Of a stretch of DNA of 64,000 bases, positions 6,828 to 15,321 are shown one piece after another; positions within the stretch are counted from its first letter, which is position 1, and every line of letters starts with the position of its first letter. The translations under genes and the position numbers were made by a program. This DNA comes from Pseudonocardia alni (GTDB taxonomy: Bacteria > Actinomycetota > Actinomycetes > Mycobacteriales > Pseudonocardiaceae), in NCBI RefSeq assembly GCF_002813375.1, contig NZ_PHUJ01000003.1:5270001-5334000 (forward strand), read 5' to 3'. The notes under the pieces are model-generated. The model was not told the DNA's origin. It did not search any database and saw only the letters and a program-made list of their open reading frames with translations.

Positions 6828-9583
6828 CGGATCCTCTCCTTCTCCTGCCGGGGGTCCGCGGCGCGGATCCCCAGCACGTGACGCAGGTACAGCGGCCGCG
6901 TCGCGGCCACACACGACAGGAACGGCAGCACGACGGCGGCCAGCAGCGGCCACACCGCGGGCGGTGGCGCCGCCATCCCGAACAGGGGGGCGAGCGGCGT
7001 GAACGGCACCGCCAGCCCGGCCAGGACCACGGCCGACACCGTCGCCACCACCGGCCGGGCGGCGCGCCCGGCGCGGGTCCGCAGCAGGAGCAGCACCAGG
7101 ACCTGGGACAGCACCCCCTCCATGAACCAGACGGCCTGGAACACCGCCTGCTCCTGCGGGGTGTCCAGGCCCAGGAAGCGCCACACCGCCCAGAACGTGA
7201 CCAGGTCGAACGCCGAGGCCAGCGGCCCGAGGACCGCCATGCACCACAGCATCCCGCGGGTGTCCCAGCGCCGGGGCCGCGCCGTCCAGCCCGGCTCGAC
7301 CCGGTCGAACGACAACGACAGTGCGGCCACCCCGAACAGCACGCCCTGCAGCAGCAGCTGTGCGGGCAGCAGCGGCAGGAACGGCAGCACCGCCGAGGCG
7401 ACCAGCACCGACAGGGCGTTGCCGACGTTCAGCGCCGCGGTCACGGTCAGATAGCGGGTGGCGCGGCCCAGGGTCCGCCTGCCCTCCTCGACCGCGGAGA
7501 CGACGACGTCGGGGCTGCGGTCGGCCAGCACGATGTCCGCGGCCGCCCGGGCGGCGGGCACCGCCCCGTCGACGCCGATCCCGACGTCGGCGATCCGCAG
7601 CGCGCCGACGTCGTTGAGGCCGTCGCCGAGGAACCCGACGGTGTGCCCGCGGGCCTGCAGCGCGGCGACGACCCGCTCCTTCTGCAACGGCCCGAGCCGG
7701 GTGAACAGGGTGGTGCGCGCCACCGCTCGGGCCAGCGCGACGTCGTTGAGGGCGTCGAGCCCGGTGCCGTCGAGCACCCCGGTGACCGCGATCCCGGCCC
7801 GCGCGCACACCTGCTCGGCGACGGCGGTGTCGTCGCCGGTCAGGACCTTCACCGCGACGCCCTGCTCGGCGAAGCGCTCCACCGCGCGGGCCGCGGACTC
7901 CCGCACCGGGTCGACCATCCCGACGAAGCCCAGCAACAGCAGGTCGCGCTCGGGGTCGTCGTCGTCACCGGCGCCGAGCGGACGCAGCAGCGGCGTCCGG
8001 CGGGTGGCGACGGCGACGACCCGCAGCCCGGTCGCGCGGTGCCCGGCCGCGGCGTCGGCGGCCGCGGTCCGCAGCGACGCGGTCAGCTCCACGGCCCCGC
8101 CGTCGCGGGCGACCCGGGTGCAGCGGGGGAGCACGGTGTCCGGGTCGCCCCGCACGATCACCAGCTCACCGGGGTCGTGCGCGTCGCGCAGCACCATCGC
8201 CGAGCGCCGCCGGGAGTGGTCGAACGGCAGCTCCTCGACCCGGGTGAGCAGGCCGTGGGCCAGCAGCGCCGACCCGTCCCGGTCGGCGGCGGACACGGCG
8301 TCGTCGAGGCCGTCGCGCGGGGTGGTCTGGAAGCGCACCGCGACCGCGGCCGCGTCGGCCGGGGCGGGGTCGGGGCGGCCGTCGACGTCGACGGAGTGGG
8401 TGAACACCACCCGGTCCTCCGTGAGCGTGCCGGTCTTGTCCAGGCAGGCGACGTCGATCGAGCCGAGGTCGTGGATGGCCTCCGGGCGGGTCACCAGCAC
8501 CCCGGACTCGCGCAGCCGGGCCGCGCCGCGCAGCAGCGTGGTCCCGACGATCAGCGGCAACAGCTCCGGGGCCAGGCCGACCGTCACGACGACGGCGAAC
8601 AGCAGCGCCTGCCGCACGTCACCGGACACCTCGACGTTCACCAGCAGCACCAGCGGCGCCGCGAGCAGCATGCAGCGCACCAGCGCCCGCCGCACCGACC
8701 GCAGTCCCCGGTCCACCTCGGACTCCGGACGGGGACGGCGGCCGCGCCCGGCCAGCTCCTCGGTGTGGGTGTGCGCCCCGGTGGCCAGCACGACCGCCGT
8801 CGCGGTGCCGCGGACCACGGTGCTCCCGGCGAACAGCAGCGCCGGGAGCGCGGTGAGCGGGCGGTCGTCGGTCCCTGCCCGCGACGGCCGTCGCCGCGGC
8901 GCCGGGCGCGGCTCCCGCGACGACGGGGGCGCCTTCGTCACCGGCAGCAGCTCCCCGGACAGCGACGACTGGTCGACCAGCAGGTCCCGGGCGTGCAGCA
9001 GCCGCGCGTCGGCCGGGACGGGGTCGCCCGCGCCGAGCAGCACGACGTCGCCGGGCACCAGGTCCTCCGGCGGCACCTCGCTGTCCCGCGGTGCGGTCCC
9101 GGGCGCCGGGCGGCGGCGGACCGTCACGGTGGTCGCGGCGTGCGCGCGCAGCTCCCGCGACAGCCGGTCGCTGCGGGCGGCGTGCCACAGGCGCAGCCCG
9201 ACGCCGAGCGCGGCGACGACGAGCACCAGCGTCGCGCTGCCGGGGCTGCCCGCGACGGCGAGCAGCACCCCGAGCACGGTCATCAGGCCGGAGAACGGGC
9301 CGGCGAGCGCGCGGCGGGCCCACACGGCCGCGCCCGGGCGCCGGACGGCATCGGTGGCGTTGTCACCGTGGGCGTGCAGGCGCAGTGCGGCGGTGTCCTC
9401 GCACAGGCCGCGGCGCGCGGACTCCAGGCCCCGGAGCAGCGCGAACGCGTCGGCGCCCGCCCAGTGCCGCAGTGCGGGCTCGCCGGGCGTGACGGGCGGA
9501 TCGGCCGGCGGGGGCGGTGGCCGCGCCGCGGCACCGTCGCGCCCGATCGTCCGGTCCAACGGTGTCCCTCCGGTCCCCGGCAC
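6824..9583 (-). CDS. MgtA-like P-type cation-transporting ATPase
   Basis: 919 residues of P3B/MgtA type. An actuator domain lies at about 150-280. The M4 motif is GLAPELLPLIV followed by RGAARL and RPEAIHDLGSID, close to the MgtA pattern. The phosphorylation site is Asp382 in DKTGTLTEDR; the hinge FLGDGLNDVGAL and the C-terminal membrane segments complete it. The N-terminal 60 residues are Pro/Ala-rich. GTG 9583 starts the longest form; TTG 9559 and later starts are possible. It should pump Mg2+ or a similar divalent ion across the membrane. It is divergent from an ArsR gene across a perfect palindrome at 9610-9634, so that regulator probably controls it. Confidence 0.88.
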   Translation of the reverse strand: MPGTGGTPLDRTIGRDGAAARPPPPPADPPVTPGEPALRHWAGADAFALLRGLESARRGLCEDTAALRLHAHGDNATDAVRRPGAAVWARRALAGPFSGLMTVLGVLLAVAGSPGSATLVLVVAALGVGLRLWHAARSDRLSRELRAHAATTVTVRRRPAPGTAPRDSEVPPEDLVPGDVVLLGAGDPVPADARLLHARDLLVDQSSLSGELLPVTKAPPSSREPRPAPRRRPSRAGTDDRPLTALPALLFAGSTVVRGTATAVVLATGAHTHTEELAGRGRRPRPESEVDRGLRSVRRALVRCMLLAAPLVLLVNVEVSGDVRQALLFAVVVTVGLAPELLPLIVGTTLLRGAARLRESGVLVTRPEAIHDLGSIDVACLDKTGTLTEDRVVFTHSVDVDGRPDPAPADAAAVAVRFQTTPRDGLDDAVSAADRDGSALLAHGLLTRVEELPFDHSRRRSAMVLRDAHDPGELVIVRGDPDTVLPRCTRVARDGGAVELTASLRTAAADAAAGHRATGLRVVAVATRRTPLLRPLGAGDDDDPERDLLLLGFVGMVDPVRESAARAVERFAEQGVAVKVLTGDDTAVAEQVCARAGIAVTGVLDGTGLDALNDVALARAVARTTLFTRLGPLQKERVVAALQARGHTVGFLGDGLNDVGALRIADVGIGVDGAVPAARAAADIVLADRSPDVVVSAVEEGRRTLGRATRYLTVTAALNVGNALSVLVASAVLPFLPLLPAQLLLQGVLFGVAALSLSFDRVEPGWTARPRRWDTRGMLWCMAVLGPLASAFDLVTFWAVWRFLGLDTPQEQAVFQAVWFMEGVLSQVLVLLLLRTRAGRAARPVVATVSAVVLAGLAVPFTPLAPLFGMAAPPPAVWPLLAAVVLPFLSCVAATRPLYLRHVLGIRAADPRQEKERIR

Positions 9584-9609
9584 CGCGTCCGGTGCCGCCC
9601 GGTACGGTA

Positions 9610-9634
9610 ACAGTTGCGTAAGTGACGCAACTGT
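9610..9634. promoter_or_regulatory. Perfect palindrome, probable ArsR operator
   Basis: ACAGTTGCGT (9610-9619) and its exact reverse complement ACGCAACTGT (9625-9634) are separated by AAGTG. Such 10-5-10 symmetry fits an ArsR/SmtB dimer site. It lies between the divergent mgtA-like gene and the arsR-like gene, next to a TACCGT -10-like element (9609-9604) reading towards mgtA. Confidence 0.75.
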
Positions 9635-9645
9635 CTGGAGGCCCG

Positions 9646-9996
9646 GTGGAGACCGCCCCCGAGGACCCGCAGCCCCTCGACCCCGAGCTGCTGGCCGACG
9701 CGGCCGCGGCGTTCGGGATGCTCGCCGCGACCTCGCGGCTGCAGATCGTCTGGCTGCTCGCCGACGGCCCGCGCGACGTCGGCACCCTCGCGACGACTCT
9801 CGGCCAGCCGGTGGCGACGGTGAGCCAGCACCTGGCGAAGCTCAAGCTCGCCGGGCTGGTCCGTGCCCGCCGCGAGGGCCGCCACCAGATCTACGTCATC
9901 GCCGACGCCGGCGTGGTCGAGGTGGTCCGGACCGTGGTGGCCGCGCAGGACCGCAGGCGTGAGCCGGGCGCCGTCCGCGGGCGGGGGATCGCGTGA
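9646..9996 (+). CDS. ArsR-family transcriptional regulator
   Basis: 116 residues with a winged helix-turn-helix. The recognition region is QPVATVSQHLAKLKLAGLVRARREG and the wing is GRHQIYVIAD. GTG 9646 follows GGAGG at 9637-9641; an in-frame GTG at 9622 falls inside the palindrome and was not chosen. There is no Cys, and the usual alpha3N (CXC), alpha5 (D-H-H-E) and alpha4C ligands are absent: residues in the alpha5 position read VVEVVRTVVAAQD. It therefore may not be a classical metal sensor despite guarding a cation pump. Its stop overlaps the LCP gene start (GTGA at 9993-9996). Confidence 0.88.
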   Translation: METAPEDPQPLDPELLADAAAAFGMLAATSRLQIVWLLADGPRDVGTLATTLGQPVATVSQHLAKLKLAGLVRARREGRHQIYVIADAGVVEVVRTVVAAQDRRREPGAVRGRGIA

Positions 9997-11549
9997 CGCC
10001 GCCGCCGGGCCCGGTGCCCCCGGACCGTCCGCGTCCGGACCGGGCCGGGGCACCCCGTGTCCCCGGCGTCCCGCCGGCTCCGGGCGCGCCGCGGGCCGGG
10101 ACCCGGGGTACGGCGCCGCGGGACACCCGGTCGCCGGGCGTGTGGCCCCGCTCCGGCGGCCCGCCGGCGGCCCGCCCCGGCGCCCCGGCCGGCCCCCGTC
10201 CGTCGCGCGCGGTCCCCGGTGCTCCGTCGGGCGGCCCGGCCCGGCCCGCCGGACGCCCCGCGTCGGCCGGCCCGCGGGCCCGGCCCGCCGACCCCGGCAC
10301 CCGCCCCACCACCCCGATCCGCCCCGTCGCCCCCTGGCCCCGCGCCGAGCAGCGCGCCCCCGCCTCGTTGCGGCACCGCGCCCGCGGTCTCGTCGCGGCA
10401 CTGTCGGTCGCGGTCTTCCTCGCCACCGGCGCCGGCTGGGCGATGGTCGGCGGCACCAGCGGTCTGACCACCGCGGACGTGACCGGACCGCACGTCGCCG
10501 ACGGCGCGACCGACATCCTGCTGGTCGGCAGCGACTCCCGGGTCGACGCCCGCGGCAACCCGCTGCCCCGCGAGGTCCTCGACGCCCTGGACGCGGGCGA
10601 CGCCGACGGCCAGGACAACACCGACACCCTGATGCTGGTCCGCATCCCGGACGACCCCGACCTCGGCGCCTCCGCGGTGTCGATCCCGCGCGACTCCTGG
10701 GTCGACGTTCCCGGCCTCGGCACACACAAGATCAACTCTGCGTTGGCGCGCGGTGCGGCGATCGCCCGGCCGGACCTGATCCGGCGGGGGCTGAGCGGGC
10801 CGGACCTGGAGCGGGAGGCCAACGCCGCGGGCAGCAGGCTGCTCGTGCGCACCGTCGAGGAGCTCACCGGCGTCTCGATCGACCACTACGCCCAGGTCAA
10901 CCTGGCCGGGTTCGCCGAGATCACCCGCGCGCTCGGCGGCGTCCCGGTGTGCCTCCGGGCCCCGGTGCGCGACAGCTACTCCGGCGCCGACTTCGCCGCG
11001 GGCCCGCAGACCGTGCAGGGCGCCCAGGCCCTGCAGTTCGTCCGGCAGCGGCACGGGCTGCCCGAGGGGGACCTCGACCGGGTCCGCCGCCAGCAGGCGT
11101 TCCTCGCGGGACTGACCCACCGGCTCCTCTCGGCGGGCACCCTCACCGACCCGACGGCCGTCGCCGACCTGATGCAGGCGGTCAACGGTGCCGTCGTGCT
11201 CGACCAGGGCTGGGACCTCACCTCGATGCTCGCGCACGCCGCGCAGCTGCGCGGTGACCGGGTCACCTTCCGCACCATCCCCACCGGCCGGGCCGACTAC
11301 CGGACCGGCAGCGAGGGTGTCGCGGTGAAGGTCGACCCGGGGCAGGTCACGGCGTTCTTCGCCGGGCTGGCCGCGCCCGGGGCACCGGCCGACCCCGGAG
11401 ACGGCGACGACGCGGACTCCGCCGCGCCGGCGACACCGGCCCCGGCGGAGAGCGGGACCGGACGGGCCGCGGCGCCCCGGGGTGACCCGACCCCGCCCGC
11501 CGACACCCAGCCCGAGCTGACCGCCGACGGGGTGCCCTGCGTCGACTGA
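9993..11549 (+). CDS. LytR-CpsA-Psr (LCP) family protein
   Basis: 518 residues. The first about 125 are a cytoplasmic, Pro/Arg/Gly/Ala-rich, probably disordered tail. A single membrane helix (GLVAALSVAVFLATGAGWAMVGG) follows, then the extracytoplasmic LCP domain: ILLVGSDSR, DNTDTLMLVRI, VSIPRDSWVDVPG, KINSALARG, and the later QFVRQRHGLPEGDLDRVRRQQ. The conserved Asp/Arg pattern for pyrophosphate-lipid binding is present. LCP enzymes transfer arabinogalactan or other glycopolymers from a lipid carrier onto peptidoglycan. The C-terminal 60 residues are Pro/Ala-rich and end in a lone Cys (VPCVD). GTG 9993 overlaps the ArsR stop, so it is read with arsR. Confidence 0.93.
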   Translation: MTPPPGPVPPDRPRPDRAGAPRVPGVPPAPGAPRAGTRGTAPRDTRSPGVWPRSGGPPAARPGAPAGPRPSRAVPGAPSGGPARPAGRPASAGPRARPADPGTRPTTPIRPVAPWPRAEQRAPASLRHRARGLVAALSVAVFLATGAGWAMVGGTSGLTTADVTGPHVADGATDILLVGSDSRVDARGNPLPREVLDALDAGDADGQDNTDTLMLVRIPDDPDLGASAVSIPRDSWVDVPGLGTHKINSALARGAAIARPDLIRRGLSGPDLEREANAAGSRLLVRTVEELTGVSIDHYAQVNLAGFAEITRALGGVPVCLRAPVRDSYSGADFAAGPQTVQGAQALQFVRQRHGLPEGDLDRVRRQQAFLAGLTHRLLSAGTLTDPTAVADLMQAVNGAVVLDQGWDLTSMLAHAAQLRGDRVTFRTIPTGRADYRTGSEGVAVKVDPGQVTAFFAGLAAPGAPADPGDGDDADSAAPATPAPAESGTGRAAAPRGDPTPPADTQPELTADGVPCVD

Positions 11550-11582
11550 CGCGGCCCCGTCACCCCGGCCGAGGAGCCTCCC

Positions 11583-12248
11583 ATCACCGAGATCATCGAC
11601 TTCCTGACCTCCGTCCCGTTGTGGGTGGTGGTGCTCGTCGCGGGGCTGGTCACCCTCGGCGAGACCACGATCGGCGTCGGGCTGGTCCTGCCCGGCGAGA
11701 CCGTGCTCATCGCCGCCGCGATGGCCGTCCCGGACGTCCCGGCCGCGGTGCTGGTCACCGGGGTGGTCGCGGTCGCCGCCGCCTGCGGCGACGCGATCGG
11801 CTACGCGATCGGCCGCCGTTTCGGCCCGCGGCTGCGCGAGTCGCGGATCATCGGCCGGATGGGCCGCGACGCCTGGGACGACGCCGCCCGTACCCTGCGC
11901 CGCTGGGGTCCGTGGGCGGTGCTCGGCGCCCGGTTCCTGCCGGTGGTGCGCACGATGACCCCGGCCGCGGCGGGGGCGTCCGGTCTGCCGCTGCGGCGGT
12001 TCCTGCCCGCCGTCGTCGTCGGGGCGACGGTCTGGTCGGCCGTGCACGTGACCGCCGGGTTCCTGCTGCGCGAGGCCGCCGAGCAGTTCGAGAAGGCCTT
12101 CGGGATCGCCGGCTGGGTGGTCCTGGCGGTCGTGGTCGTCGCCGGCGTCGTCGGGTGGCGGGTGCGGCGTCGTCGCGCCGAGGCCCGCCGGGCCGCCGCC
12201 CGCGAGACCGTCGCCGCCCTGGCCGAGGAGCGCCGCGACGCCGCCTGA
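11583..12248 (+). CDS. DedA-family membrane protein (probable ATC start)
   Basis: About 221 residues with the DedA signatures GETTIGVGLVLPGET, GDAIGYAIGRRFG, and WGPWAVLGARFLPVVRTMTPAAAGASGLPLRRF, plus several membrane helices and a basic Arg/Ala tail. DedA proteins act as lipid-carrier or phospholipid flippases. The start is odd. The sequence ITEIIDFLTSVPLWVVV fits the family N-terminus, a GAGGAG ribosome site sits at 11571-11576 with 6-nt spacing to an ATC at 11583, and an in-frame stop is at 11547. No ATG/GTG/TTG occurs before TTG 11619, which would cut into the first helix; CTG 11604 is the other option. I annotate the ATC, with that doubt stated. Confidence 0.82.
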   Translation: MTEIIDFLTSVPLWVVVLVAGLVTLGETTIGVGLVLPGETVLIAAAMAVPDVPAAVLVTGVVAVAAACGDAIGYAIGRRFGPRLRESRIIGRMGRDAWDDAARTLRRWGPWAVLGARFLPVVRTMTPAAAGASGLPLRRFLPAVVVGATVWSAVHVTAGFLLREAAEQFEKAFGIAGWVVLAVVVVAGVVGWRVRRRRAEARRAAARETVAALAEERRDAA

Positions 12249-12304
12249 CGCCGGTCGTGCCGCACCGGGTGCGGGCCCGGACCGGCGACGGCAGGATGGC
12301 CCGG

Positions 12305-13294
12305 ATGAAGGCAGCCGGCTACTCCCGTGAGGGCACCGCCCGCGACGTCCTGACCGTCGGTGAGATCGACACCCCGGAGCCCGGTCCTGGCCAGGTCCGG
12401 GTCCGGGTCCGCATCTCGGCGGTCAACCCGACCGACACCAAGACCCGCGACGGCACCACGTCACGGCCCTTCGACGGGGTCCGCATCCCGCACCAGGACG
12501 GCGTGGGCGAGATCGACGCCGTGGGTGAGGGGGTCGACCCGTCCCGGGTCGGGCAGCGGGTCTGGACCTGGCTCGCGTCGCCGGGCGGCGACGGCGGCGC
12601 CGCGCTCGCCGAGTGGGGCACCTGCGCGCAGTACACGGTGCTGCCGGCCGAGCAGGCCACGGTGCTGCCCGACGGCGCGCCGGACGACCTCGGCGCCTGC
12701 CTGGGTGTCCCGGCGATGACCGCCTACCACTGCCTGTTCGCCGACGGCCCGGTCGCCGGACGGACGGTGCTGGTCACCGGCGGTGCGGGCGCGGTCGGGC
12801 ACTACGGCATCCAGCTCGCCCGCTGGGCCGGGGCGACCGTGGTGACCACCGTGTCCGGTCCGGAGAAGGCCGAGCTGGCCCGGGCCGCCGGCGCGCACCA
12901 CGTCGTCAACTACCGCGACGGCGATCCCGGCGCCGCGATCCTCGACGCCGCCGGACCGGTCGACCGGATCGTCGAGGTCTCGCTCGCCCACAACCTGGCC
13001 CAGGACCTCGCGGTGCTGCGCAACGGGGGCGCGGTCGTCTCCTACGCCGCCACCCCGCAGGATCCGTCGATCCCGGTCCGCGCGCTGATGGGGGCGAACG
13101 CGGTGCTGCGGTTCGCGCTGCTCTACACCATGCCCCGCCCGGTGCTGGCCGACGCGGCCCACGGGCTGGGCGTCGCGGCCGCGCACGGAGCGCTGACCCC
13201 GCTGCCGGTCACCCGGTTCGGGATCGACGACGTCGTCGCCGCGCACGAGGCCGTCGAGGCGGGGACGACGGGCAAGGTCGTGGTCGACCTCTGA
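12305..13294 (+). CDS. Zinc-less MDR oxidoreductase, NADPH:quinone reductase type
   Basis: 329 residues of the medium-chain dehydrogenase superfamily. A GroES-like N-terminus (VRVRVRISAVNPTDTKTRDG) is followed by the Rossmann fold with VLVTGGAGAVGHYGIQLARWAGATVV, where the Gly-rich loop binds NADPH. The structural zinc Cys cluster is missing, as in quinone oxidoreductases. The physiological substrate is not evident. ATG 12305 gives the usual MKAAGYSREG start; ATG 12296, three codons upstream, is also possible. It converges with the LppM-like gene. Confidence 0.9.
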   Translation: MKAAGYSREGTARDVLTVGEIDTPEPGPGQVRVRVRISAVNPTDTKTRDGTTSRPFDGVRIPHQDGVGEIDAVGEGVDPSRVGQRVWTWLASPGGDGGAALAEWGTCAQYTVLPAEQATVLPDGAPDDLGACLGVPAMTAYHCLFADGPVAGRTVLVTGGAGAVGHYGIQLARWAGATVVTTVSGPEKAELARAAGAHHVVNYRDGDPGAAILDAAGPVDRIVEVSLAHNLAQDLAVLRNGGAVVSYAATPQDPSIPVRALMGANAVLRFALLYTMPRPVLADAAHGLGVAAAHGALTPLPVTRFGIDDVVAAHEAVEAGTTGKVVVDL

Positions 13295-13333
13295 CCGGTT
13301 CCGGTCGGCCACCCCCGCCGGTCCGGCGCGCCC

Positions 13334-14014
13334 TCAGCGCCGGATCGGCGGGTTCCGGTCGCGCCGGGCCAGCAGCACGGCCGCCCCCGCCGCGACGACG
13401 ACGAGCCCGGCCAGCAGCAGCGACCAGCCCAGGATCGACGGCGCGTTCGGATCGGTCGAGATCACCGAGGCGTTGATCTGCGATACCTCACCGGGGACGA
13501 ACTCCCAGGTGACGGTGCCGCCGTCGGTCTCGCCGTCGGACTCGACGACCTCGCCGGGAAAACTCATCGCGAGCCGCACGTCGGCCCGGTCCACCGGCAT
13601 CGTGGTCAGGTCGGCCCGGCCCTGCACGGCGATCCGCTCCCCGACCCGGCGCAGCTCCAGGTTCGCCCGTCCCGACGCGTTCCCGCCGAGCAGGTTCAGC
13701 TGCGAGACCTGGGCGAAGGTCAGGTTCTCGAAGGCCGCACGGGTGCCGACGAAGCCGTCCTGGTCGTACGGCGACAGCTCGACCTCGCCCGCGAGGTCGG
13801 CCGGGACCTCCAGCTGCGGGCCGCGGCCGTCCGGTGCGCCCTCGGGCGTCGCGACGACGATCGTGCCGTCGACGGTGTCGTCCGGCTGCACGGCGAGGGC
13901 CACCTGGACCCGGGTGCAACCGGTCAGCGCGAGGAGGGCCAGCACCGCGAGCAGCACGAGCGCACGCGTCCGGGATCGACGGCGTGCGGGCGGCGCGGTG
14001 CGGTGCGGCGGCAT
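13334..14014 (-). CDS. LppM-like (DUF3153-type) lipoprotein
   Basis: 226 residues. A signal peptide with lipobox LALTGC (Cys near residue 33) is followed by a beta-rich extracytoplasmic domain (TRVQVALAVQPDDTVDGTIVVAT) and a single C-terminal membrane helix (LGWSLLLAGLVVVAAGAAVLLA) with a basic tail RRDRNPPIRR. This lipobox plus C-terminal anchor is the pattern of mycobacterial LppM, a lipid-binding envelope protein. ATG 14014 is the only good start near the signal peptide. It lies 37 nt after the GNAT gene on the same strand, so they may be co-transcribed. The ligand is unknown. Confidence 0.8.
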   Translation of the reverse strand: MPPHRTAPPARRRSRTRALVLLAVLALLALTGCTRVQVALAVQPDDTVDGTIVVATPEGAPDGRGPQLEVPADLAGEVELSPYDQDGFVGTRAAFENLTFAQVSQLNLLGGNASGRANLELRRVGERIAVQGRADLTTMPVDRADVRLAMSFPGEVVESDGETDGGTVTWEFVPGEVSQINASVISTDPNAPSILGWSLLLAGLVVVAAGAAVLLARRDRNPPIRR

Positions 14015-14051
14015 GGCGTCATCGTGCCACCCGGGTACGACGGTCCCGGCG

Positions 14052-14693
14052 TCACTCGGGGGCGTGTGTCGGGTGATCCGTGGGAAGCAGCGGCAGCTCG
14101 CGTCCGAGCACGGCGAACGGGCGCGGGTCCCCGGTGAACAGGTGCTCGCGCAGCACGTCGACGAACCCGGCACGACGGTAGAGCCGCCACGCCCGGCCGG
14201 GCGTGGCGCGGCCGTACTCGGGGGTGGACAGCAGCATCCGGGCCCGGGCGGCGTCGCGGGCCAGCGCCCGCAGCAGCGACTCGCCGATGCCCGAGCCCTG
14301 TGCCTGCGGGTGGACGTGCAGCTCGGTCAGCTCGAAGTAGTCGGTCAGCCAGTCGGCGCTCACGGCCCCGGGCTCCCCGCGACGGGCACGCAGCCCGCGG
14401 CGGACCTCCTCGAACCACCACTGCCCGGGGCCGCCCCAGTAGCCGTAGCCGATGCCGGTGAGCCGGTCCTGCTCGTCGAGCCAGCCGACCGAGCGCCAGC
14501 CCGGCCGGTAGGAGTGCTCGAGCCACAGCGAGCGGCGCTGGCGTGCGGTCGACCGCGGGTAGCCCATCGCGGTGACGTAGACGTCGATCGCCTCGCCCAG
14601 CCGGTCGGCGAACTCGCTGCGGCCGAGGCCGACCAGGCGCGCCCGTGACGGTGCGGCGGTCACCGCGAGCACCGGCCCCGGCGGGGACCGCAC
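14052..14693 (-). CDS. GNAT-family N-acetyltransferase
   Basis: 213 residues. The acetyl-CoA binding motif A is ELHVHPQAQGSGIGESLLRALARDA, and motif B contains WRLYRRAGFVDV. The N-terminal half carries an unusual Trp/Tyr-rich segment (GYGYWGGPGQWWFEEVRRGL). The substrate is unknown. GTG 14693 gives the full length; a later GTG a few codons in is an alternative. It is divergent from the SOS-box controlled unit. Confidence 0.85.
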   Translation of the reverse strand: MRSPPGPVLAVTAAPSRARLVGLGRSEFADRLGEAIDVYVTAMGYPRSTARQRRSLWLEHSYRPGWRSVGWLDEQDRLTGIGYGYWGGPGQWWFEEVRRGLRARRGEPGAVSADWLTDYFELTELHVHPQAQGSGIGESLLRALARDAARARMLLSTPEYGRATPGRAWRLYRRAGFVDVLREHLFTGDPRPFAVLGRELPLLPTDHPTHAPE

Positions 14694-14836
14694 GCCCGCG
14701 CCGGGGCGGGGTCGGTGTCCGGGTACATGTCCCCATCACACCACGCCCGGCCGGTCCCGGCGGGTCCGGACCGCGCACCCCGCCACGGTGCCGGTGGGTG
14801 AGTGGCGCCACCCGGTCACCCGACTTGACGCGACGA

Positions 14837-14852
14837 TCGAACACGCGTTCTA
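14837..14852. promoter_or_regulatory. LexA/SOS box 1 (one mismatch)
   Basis: TCGAAC-ACGC-GTTCTA matches the actinobacterial/Gram-positive SOS box CGAAC-N4-GTTCG with one deviating base in the right half. It overlaps a TTGACG hexamer (14825-14830) and the likely -10 region, so bound LexA would block RNA polymerase. Confidence 0.75.
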
Positions 14853-14862
14853 CTGACGTATG

Positions 14863-14878
14863 TCGAACGCGCGTTCGA
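14863..14878. promoter_or_regulatory. LexA/SOS box 2 (perfect palindrome)
   Basis: TCGAAC-GCGC-GTTCGA is a perfect 16-bp SOS box, 26 bp (start to start) downstream of box 1 and 111 bp ahead of the DUF6504 start. Tandem boxes imply tight LexA repression and induction by DNA damage. Confidence 0.88.
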
Positions 14879-14988
14879 CGCCGGGCGTCCGGTGGGCGGA
14901 GTGGGGGAAGCACCCCGTCGCCGGGCGTCCCGGAGACCGATTCCGGTGGTGGGAACCGAGGCCCGGCCACCGGGTGGAGGGCGTGGTG

Positions 14989-15309
14989 ATGCCAGTGGGC
15001 GGCTTCTCGCGTTTGTTCCGGTCCCGCCAGCCAGCGGCGATCGACGTGCGCTGGCAGAACGGTGAGCCGGTCGAGTTCTCGCGGCGTCCGTCGCGCCGCG
15101 GGGAACATTTCCTGGTCACCGGGGTTCGGGACCAGTGGATCGAGGAGTCCCCGTGGCCGTTCCCGTCGCCGATGCCGGTGGGCGGGGATCGGCTGAGCTG
15201 TTGGCGGGTGCTCGCCCGGTCGGTGCAGGACCCGCAGGAACCGCCGCGTGAGGTGGTGCTGCGGATGCGGTCCGGTCCGGGCGTGTGGGACCTGGTGAAG
15301 GTCGACTGA
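14989..15309 (+). CDS. DUF6504-like protein, SOS-controlled
   Basis: 106 residues. The sequence has WQNGEPVEFSRRPSRRGEHF, then WIEESPWPF, then CWRVLARS and WDLVKVD, the build I associate with DUF6504. From memory (not checked), this family often neighbours the dnaE2/imuB mutagenesis genes in actinomycetes. ATG 14989 follows GGAGG at 14976-14980; GTG 14986 and 14983 are alternatives. Two SOS boxes lie upstream, so it should be induced by DNA damage. No translesion polymerase gene is in the window. The biochemical role is unknown. Confidence 0.75.
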   Translation: MPVGGFSRLFRSRQPAAIDVRWQNGEPVEFSRRPSRRGEHFLVTGVRDQWIEESPWPFPSPMPVGGDRLSCWRVLARSVQDPQEPPREVVLRMRSGPGVWDLVKVD

Positions 15310-15321
15310 GAGGTGCGGGAG

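Noticed and set aside
9622..9645. Upstream GTG for the ArsR gene
   Set aside because: It lies within the palindrome and has no ribosome site, while GTG 9646 follows GGAGG.
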